Positions 50,306-53,739 of a stretch of 53,739 nt of DNA are shown one piece after another (positions within the stretch are counted from its first letter, which is position 1; every line of letters begins with the position of its first letter). The notes beneath the pieces were generated by a model. The model was given only the letters and a program-made list of their open reading frames with translations. It did not search any database and had not been told where the DNA came from. This DNA is from Faecalibacillus faecis (GTDB lineage Bacteria; Bacillota_I; Bacilli_A; Erysipelotrichales; Coprobacillaceae), in the NCBI RefSeq assembly GCF_003024675.1, contig NZ_PYLP01000017.1, positions 1-53,739 on the forward strand, given 5' to 3'. Made by a program: the position numbers and the translations under genes.

Positions 50306-51400
50306 ATGGATGAATGTTTAGAAATAGTGTATCAAGCAGGATTTTTATATAAACATAAGGAAATTTATGGAAATGAAGAATTAGAAGTTTTAGAAAGAGC
50401 TAAAGATTTAAAACGAATGAATTATAGTTTATTTGAAAATTGTGAATTAAATAAAAGTTTTTTATTTTATAAAGTATGTGAGGTTTTAGAAAAAAAGAAT
50501 AACCAAATGGATCTATTGACAACGGGTTGGTTGAATACTATTTTAGGTAAAAAAGAAAAAGGAATTCAAAAAGAACTTGAGGTTGATGATTGGGATGATT
50601 GTTATTTGTCTTATGAATATACTTTTCTTTCAATTGTAGAAGTTTATTGTATGACACATACAAGAAAACAGTTGGATGCTTTTTTAGAAGATGTTTCAAT
50701 TGAAATGTTATATCAATTACAAGGAATAGAATTAATGATTAAAGAATATCAAAGTCATTGTAAAGAAATACAGTATGAAAATCTTAAAAATATTTTGGTT
50801 GATTTATTTAGTGATGGATTACATAAAGTAGAAATGGAATATCCTGAAGAAGTTTATGAAATTATTAGAAATTGTTTGGAATTAAAGTCTTTTATTTTAC
50901 CTTTTTATTTACTTTGTTTTTGTTATCAAAAAGATTTTAATAAAGAGTGGAGAGCTGTAAAGAATTTAATTGATCGAAATTATTTAAAAGAAGAAATAGA
51001 AATAATTCCCTATATAAGTACAAAGGATTATTTTCAATTAGAAGAAGGAAAAGATCTTTATTATAAAGAAAACATCAAAGAACTTCCATTAGGTTTTCAT
51101 CAATATTTTAAAAACCTCTATGAAGAATATCAAAGAATATCAATCATCTCCTCTTTATATAATAAACAAAGAATCTTTTCTATTTTTAAAAAAATGGAAA
51201 TACAATATCAACTCTATCCAATGAAAGAATTTGTTGATGATTTTTATTTATTCTGTAATAAAGAAAAATATTGTTTAATGAAAGTTTTAGAACAGGTCCT
51301 AGATGATTGTTTAAAACAAGAATATGGAAAAGCTACCGTTGAAATAACACTTTCTTTGATAATGAATCAAAAATTAAGACTAGCAGTTTTTGGATTTTAG
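50306..51400 (+). CDS. hypothetical protein
   Basis: This is a 364-aa soluble, mostly helical, acidic protein I cannot assign. It has no signal peptide, membrane helix or obvious catalytic motif. Glu- and Lys-rich helices alternate with Tyr/Phe-rich stretches (for example SYEYTFLSIVEVYCM near 110 and ILPFYLLCFCYQKDF near 200). The start is the ATG 7 bases after AAAGGAG; an earlier in-frame ATG at 50258 lies before the ribosome site. It stands between a terminator and the esterase gene, which has its own likely -10 (TACAAT at 51410-51415). Confidence 0.6.
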   Translation: MDECLEIVYQAGFLYKHKEIYGNEELEVLERAKDLKRMNYSLFENCELNKSFLFYKVCEVLEKKNNQMDLLTTGWLNTILGKKEKGIQKELEVDDWDDCYLSYEYTFLSIVEVYCMTHTRKQLDAFLEDVSIEMLYQLQGIELMIKEYQSHCKEIQYENLKNILVDLFSDGLHKVEMEYPEEVYEIIRNCLELKSFILPFYLLCFCYQKDFNKEWRAVKNLIDRNYLKEEIEIIPYISTKDYFQLEEGKDLYYKENIKELPLGFHQYFKNLYEEYQRISIISSLYNKQRIFSIFKKMEIQYQLYPMKEFVDDFYLFCNKEKYCLMKVLEQVLDDCLKQEYGKATVEITLSLIMNQKLRLAVFGF

Positions 51401-51438
51401 ATAATGTGATACAATAGAGACAATAGGAGGGGAATAAA

Positions 51439-52176
51439 ATGGAAATAAGATATTACAATGAATATAGCCAATGTTTAAATAGAGATATGGATTTTATTGT
51501 CTATGGTCATACAGGAATTCCAATTTTAGTATTTCCTGCTCAAGATGGACATTGTCAAGACTATGAAAACTTTGGAATGGTAGATACCATCAAAGATAAA
51601 ATTGAACAAGGGCTTGTACAACTTTTTTGTGTAGAAAGTGTGGATGAAGAAAGTTATTCAGATGAAATGGGAAATCCTGCTCATCGTAGCTATATACTTG
51701 AACAATTTTATTATCATATTTGTGATGAAATGGTACCACGTATTCATGAAATCAATGGCACAGGGAAGATGATTTATACAACAGGATGCTCTTTAGGAGC
51801 AACACATGCCGCTAATATGATGCTTAGAAGACCAGATTTATTTATGGGATGTATTGGATTAAGTGGATATTATGATACGGATTTATTCTTTGGACAATAT
51901 GTAGATGAAAATATTTATAATAATAGTCCTTTGAAATACTTAAATGGAATGTCATCAAATCATCCGTATGTTGCTCTTTATAATCAAAGAAAAATTATTC
52001 TTTGTTGTGGACAAGGTGCATGGGAAGATGAAATGGTTAAATCAACAGGCTTGATGAAAGAAACATTTGATCGTTTAGGGGTTCATGCATGGACAGATTT
52101 TTGGGGATATGATGTTAACCACGATTGGGATTGGTGGAGACAACAATTACCTTATTTTTTAGGACATATATTATAG
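51439..52176 (+). CDS. alpha/beta-hydrolase esterase (COG4947 type)
   Basis: This 245-aa cytoplasmic serine hydrolase has the nucleophile elbow GCSLGATHAANM near residue 118, an N-terminal strand set with PILVFPAQDGHCQDYENFGM near 30-50 that includes the oxyanion side, an ESVDEESYSDE loop, and a likely catalytic His in the C-terminal VNHDWDWWR motif near 232. The family is annotated as putative esterase; true substrates are unknown. Start with the site AGGAGGGG. The ATP-grasp gene follows 13 bp later, so they act together, perhaps making and breaking an ester or amide of the same small molecule (inference). Confidence 0.8.
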   Translation: MEIRYYNEYSQCLNRDMDFIVYGHTGIPILVFPAQDGHCQDYENFGMVDTIKDKIEQGLVQLFCVESVDEESYSDEMGNPAHRSYILEQFYYHICDEMVPRIHEINGTGKMIYTTGCSLGATHAANMMLRRPDLFMGCIGLSGYYDTDLFFGQYVDENIYNNSPLKYLNGMSSNHPYVALYNQRKIILCCGQGAWEDEMVKSTGLMKETFDRLGVHAWTDFWGYDVNHDWDWWRQQLPYFLGHIL

Positions 52177-52189
52177 GGGGATTTGAAAA

Positions 52190-53386
52190 ATGAATTTAGT
52201 ATTTATTTCTCCTAACTTTCCAACATATTATTGGAATTTTTGTAAATCATTAAGAGAAAGAGGAGTTACTGTTTTAGGAATAGGGGATGCTCCTTATGAT
52301 GATTTAGTAAGTGAAACAAGGGAGAGCTTAGTAGAATATTATCGCGTTAATAATTTACAAAATTATGATGAAGTTTATCGTGCAATGGGTTTTTTTATTG
52401 GTAAATATGGTCGTATAGATTATATTGAATCGCAAAATGAATTTTGGCTTGAACTAGAAGCAAAATTAAGAGAAGATTTTAATATTCATCATGGAGTAAG
52501 ACCTAAAGAACTTGAAGTGATGAAATATAAATCAAAAATGAAAGAAATCTATAAAAAAGCCAATGTGCCTACTGCAAGATATAAAGTCTTTAAAAATGAT
52601 GAAGAACTTTATGAATTTTGTAAGGAAGTTGGTTTTCCAATTGTCGTTAAACCTGATAATGGAGTAGGGGCTACTTCAACTTATAAATTAAAAAATAAAA
52701 AACAAGTAAGTGAATTTTTAACAAGTTGGGATCGAGCTGTTTCGTTTATCGCAGAAGAATTCGTCAATGGACATGTTGAAACATTTGATGGAATTACGGA
52801 TAGTAAAGCAAATATTTTGATTTGTACAAGTCATGTGATGATGCAATCTATTATGGATATTGTCAATGAAGGTGGAGATACTTCTTTCTATGGACAAATT
52901 GTAGAAGGTAGTGATATTAAAGAAGTTGGAACACGTGTTGTAAAAGCTTTTGATGCAAGACAAAAATTCTTCCACTTTGAATTCTTTAGATTAGATAAAG
53001 ATAAAGAAGGCTTGGGAAAAAAAGGAGATCTTGTTGGTCTTGAAGTCAATATGCGTGCTCCAGGTGCTTATATTCCTGATATGATGAATTATTCTTATAA
53101 TGCTAATGTTTATGATATCTTTGCGGATATGTTGATTTATGATCATTGCTTTATTGAACCTAAACAACAATATTGTATTGGTTATGCTGGAAGACGTAAT
53201 GGCTTGAAATACAAACATCATAGTCAACAAATTCGTATGAAATACAAGAATCAATTGATTTCTTATGAAATCGTACCTGAAGCTTTAAGTGCAGCTATGG
53301 CAAATCAAGTTTATTTACTTAGAGCAAAGAATGAACAAGAAATCAAACGTATGATTCGCTATGTTTTAGAAAAGGATAAAGAATAA
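52190..53386 (+). CDS. ATP-grasp carboxylate-amine ligase-like protein
   Basis: This is a 398-aa soluble ATP-grasp enzyme. N-terminal Rossmann-like region (MNLVFISPNFPTYYWNFCKSL), then an ATP-binding lobe with GFPIVVKPDNGVGATSTYK near 150-170, EEFVNGHVETFDGI near 193, and the metal-binding LEVNMRAPGAYIPDMMNYSYNANVYDIFADML near 285-315. This lobe is like those of carbamoyl-phosphate synthase and D-ala-D-ala ligase relatives. It would activate a carboxylate as acyl-phosphate and join it to an amine or thiol. Coupled to the esterase upstream; the substrate is unknown. The site GGGGGA precedes the ATG. Confidence 0.82.
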   Translation: MNLVFISPNFPTYYWNFCKSLRERGVTVLGIGDAPYDDLVSETRESLVEYYRVNNLQNYDEVYRAMGFFIGKYGRIDYIESQNEFWLELEAKLREDFNIHHGVRPKELEVMKYKSKMKEIYKKANVPTARYKVFKNDEELYEFCKEVGFPIVVKPDNGVGATSTYKLKNKKQVSEFLTSWDRAVSFIAEEFVNGHVETFDGITDSKANILICTSHVMMQSIMDIVNEGGDTSFYGQIVEGSDIKEVGTRVVKAFDARQKFFHFEFFRLDKDKEGLGKKGDLVGLEVNMRAPGAYIPDMMNYSYNANVYDIFADMLIYDHCFIEPKQQYCIGYAGRRNGLKYKHHSQQIRMKYKNQLISYEIVPEALSAAMANQVYLLRAKNEQEIKRMIRYVLEKDKE

Positions 53387-53388
53387 GG

Positions 53389-53419
53389 GATTTTGTGTGA
53401 AAACACAAAGTCTTTTTTT
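53389..53419 (+). terminator. terminator after ATP-grasp gene
   Basis: A 10-bp stem (53389-53398 with 53403-53412, core TTTTGTGT/ACACAAAG) around GAAA, followed by seven T. Confidence 0.9.
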
Positions 53420-53484
53420 AATTCACAAGAAATTAATATAGTAAGCGCCAAATAAAATAGTGGATAAAAATATAGAATTTTAAG

Positions 53485-53529
53485 AACTACAATATAGAAT
53501 GTGGAGACTCCATAAACTATATTGTAGTT
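53485..53529 (+). promoter_or_regulatory. 13-bp hairpin in the IS66 leader
   Basis: AACTACAATATAG (53485-53497) pairs perfectly with CTATATTGTAGTT (53517-53529), with a small TGGAG-ACT-CCA stem in the loop. TTTT follows. It probably stops read-through transcription into the transposase genes, or controls their expression. Confidence 0.55.
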
Positions 53530-53571
53530 TTTATATTCTCCAAAAACTATATGGAAAGGAAGAGAGACTAT

Positions 53572-53739
53572 ATGACAGTACAGGAACTTACCGAAAATGA
53601 AAAATATAAATTTTGGTATTTTAAAATCAAAGAATGCAAGGAAAGTGGTTTATCTGTCAAAGATTTCTGTGACAAAAACAATATCAAGCCGTCGACTTAT
53701 TATAATTATCAACAAAAAATCAGAAATATTTTATGTGAT
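53572..53739 (+). CDS. tnpA: IS66 accessory protein TnpA (N-terminal part)
   Basis: The first 56 codons of the IS66 first gene are visible, cut by the window end. The helix-turn-helix pattern is clear: FWYFKIKECKESGLSVKDFC, then DKNNIKPSTYYNYQQKIR. It is the DNA-binding accessory protein that IS66 elements encode upstream of TnpB and the DDE transposase TnpC. The start has AGGAAGAGAG upstream. Nothing suggests decay in the visible part, unlike the other transposon genes in this window. Confidence 0.8.
   Translation, partial: MTVQELTENEKYKFWYFKIKECKESGLSVKDFCDKNNIKPSTYYNYQQKIRNILCD

Larger units (their letters stand above)
53441..53739 (+). mobile_element. IS66-family element, left end (truncated by window)
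   Basis: The sequence GTAAGCGCCAAATAAAATAG at 53441 starts like IS66 terminal repeats (GTAAGCG), directly after the ATP-grasp terminator. The first gene of the element starts at 53572. IS66 makes an 8-bp target duplication, which would be TTAATATA (53433-53440) here; the other end lies outside the window. Confidence 0.75.

Overview
The window comes from a low-GC, AT-rich Firmicute. Ribosome binding sites are strong, GTG and TTG starts occur, and nearly every operon ends in a hairpin plus T-run. The gene set (gmk, priA, rsmB, rlmN, stp, prkC, rsgA, rpe, thiN in order, an N-terminal-rubredoxin rubrerythrin, a possible spore-coat protein, dockerin and cohesin genes) suggests an anaerobic gut bacterium of the Erysipelotrichia/Clostridia type. 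That placement is inference.

Layout. 0-5 kb: the end of cysK, a B3/B4-domain protein, then a MarR regulator with a two-permease/one-ATPase ABC exporter behind a striking palindromic operator. 5-9.6 kb: a YfcE-like phosphoesterase, diverging from a MacB-type ATPase and a giant FtsX permease that carries 11 perfect YxxG heptads. 9.8-12.9 kb: two paralogous membrane-anchored Ig-repeat NlpC/P60 peptidoglycan hydrolases. 13-19 kb: NAD(P)HX repair, a split PD-(D/E)XK transposase-like gene, pgeF, a CotD-like small protein, rqcH and gmk. 19.3-28.5 kb: a tightly overlapping housekeeping operon (priA to thiN) that includes the PrkC/Stp cell-wall-sensing kinase-phosphatase pair. 28.6 kb: reverse rubrerythrin.

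29.3-48.5 kb is an accessory region full of dead insertion sequences: an IS30 relic, a solo IS end, a multiply broken DDE transposase, and a transposase relic interrupted by another relic. Two intact systems sit in it. One (31.0-38.4 kb) is a lipoprotein plus permease-ATPase-permease plus response regulator plus histidine kinase, in the same order as pneumococcal vex1-vex2-vex3-vncR-vncS. Three tandem 11-bp repeats overlap the -35 region in front of the lipoprotein. The FMN-binding and 4Fe-4S genes that once stood there have decayed. The other (41.6-46.6 kb) is a two-gene dockerin-cohesin module. It encodes a 1324-aa secreted protein (NPCBM, transglutaminase-like core, F5/8C, Ig-like, dockerin) followed by a membrane-anchored cohesin protein, which looks like a one-enzyme, one-scaffold surface complex. 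This is the most noteworthy system in the window.

48.5-53.7 kb returns to ordinary genes (small membrane protein, DUF554, GNAT, an unknown protein, an esterase/ATP-grasp pair). The window ends inside an IS66-type element whose left end is visible.
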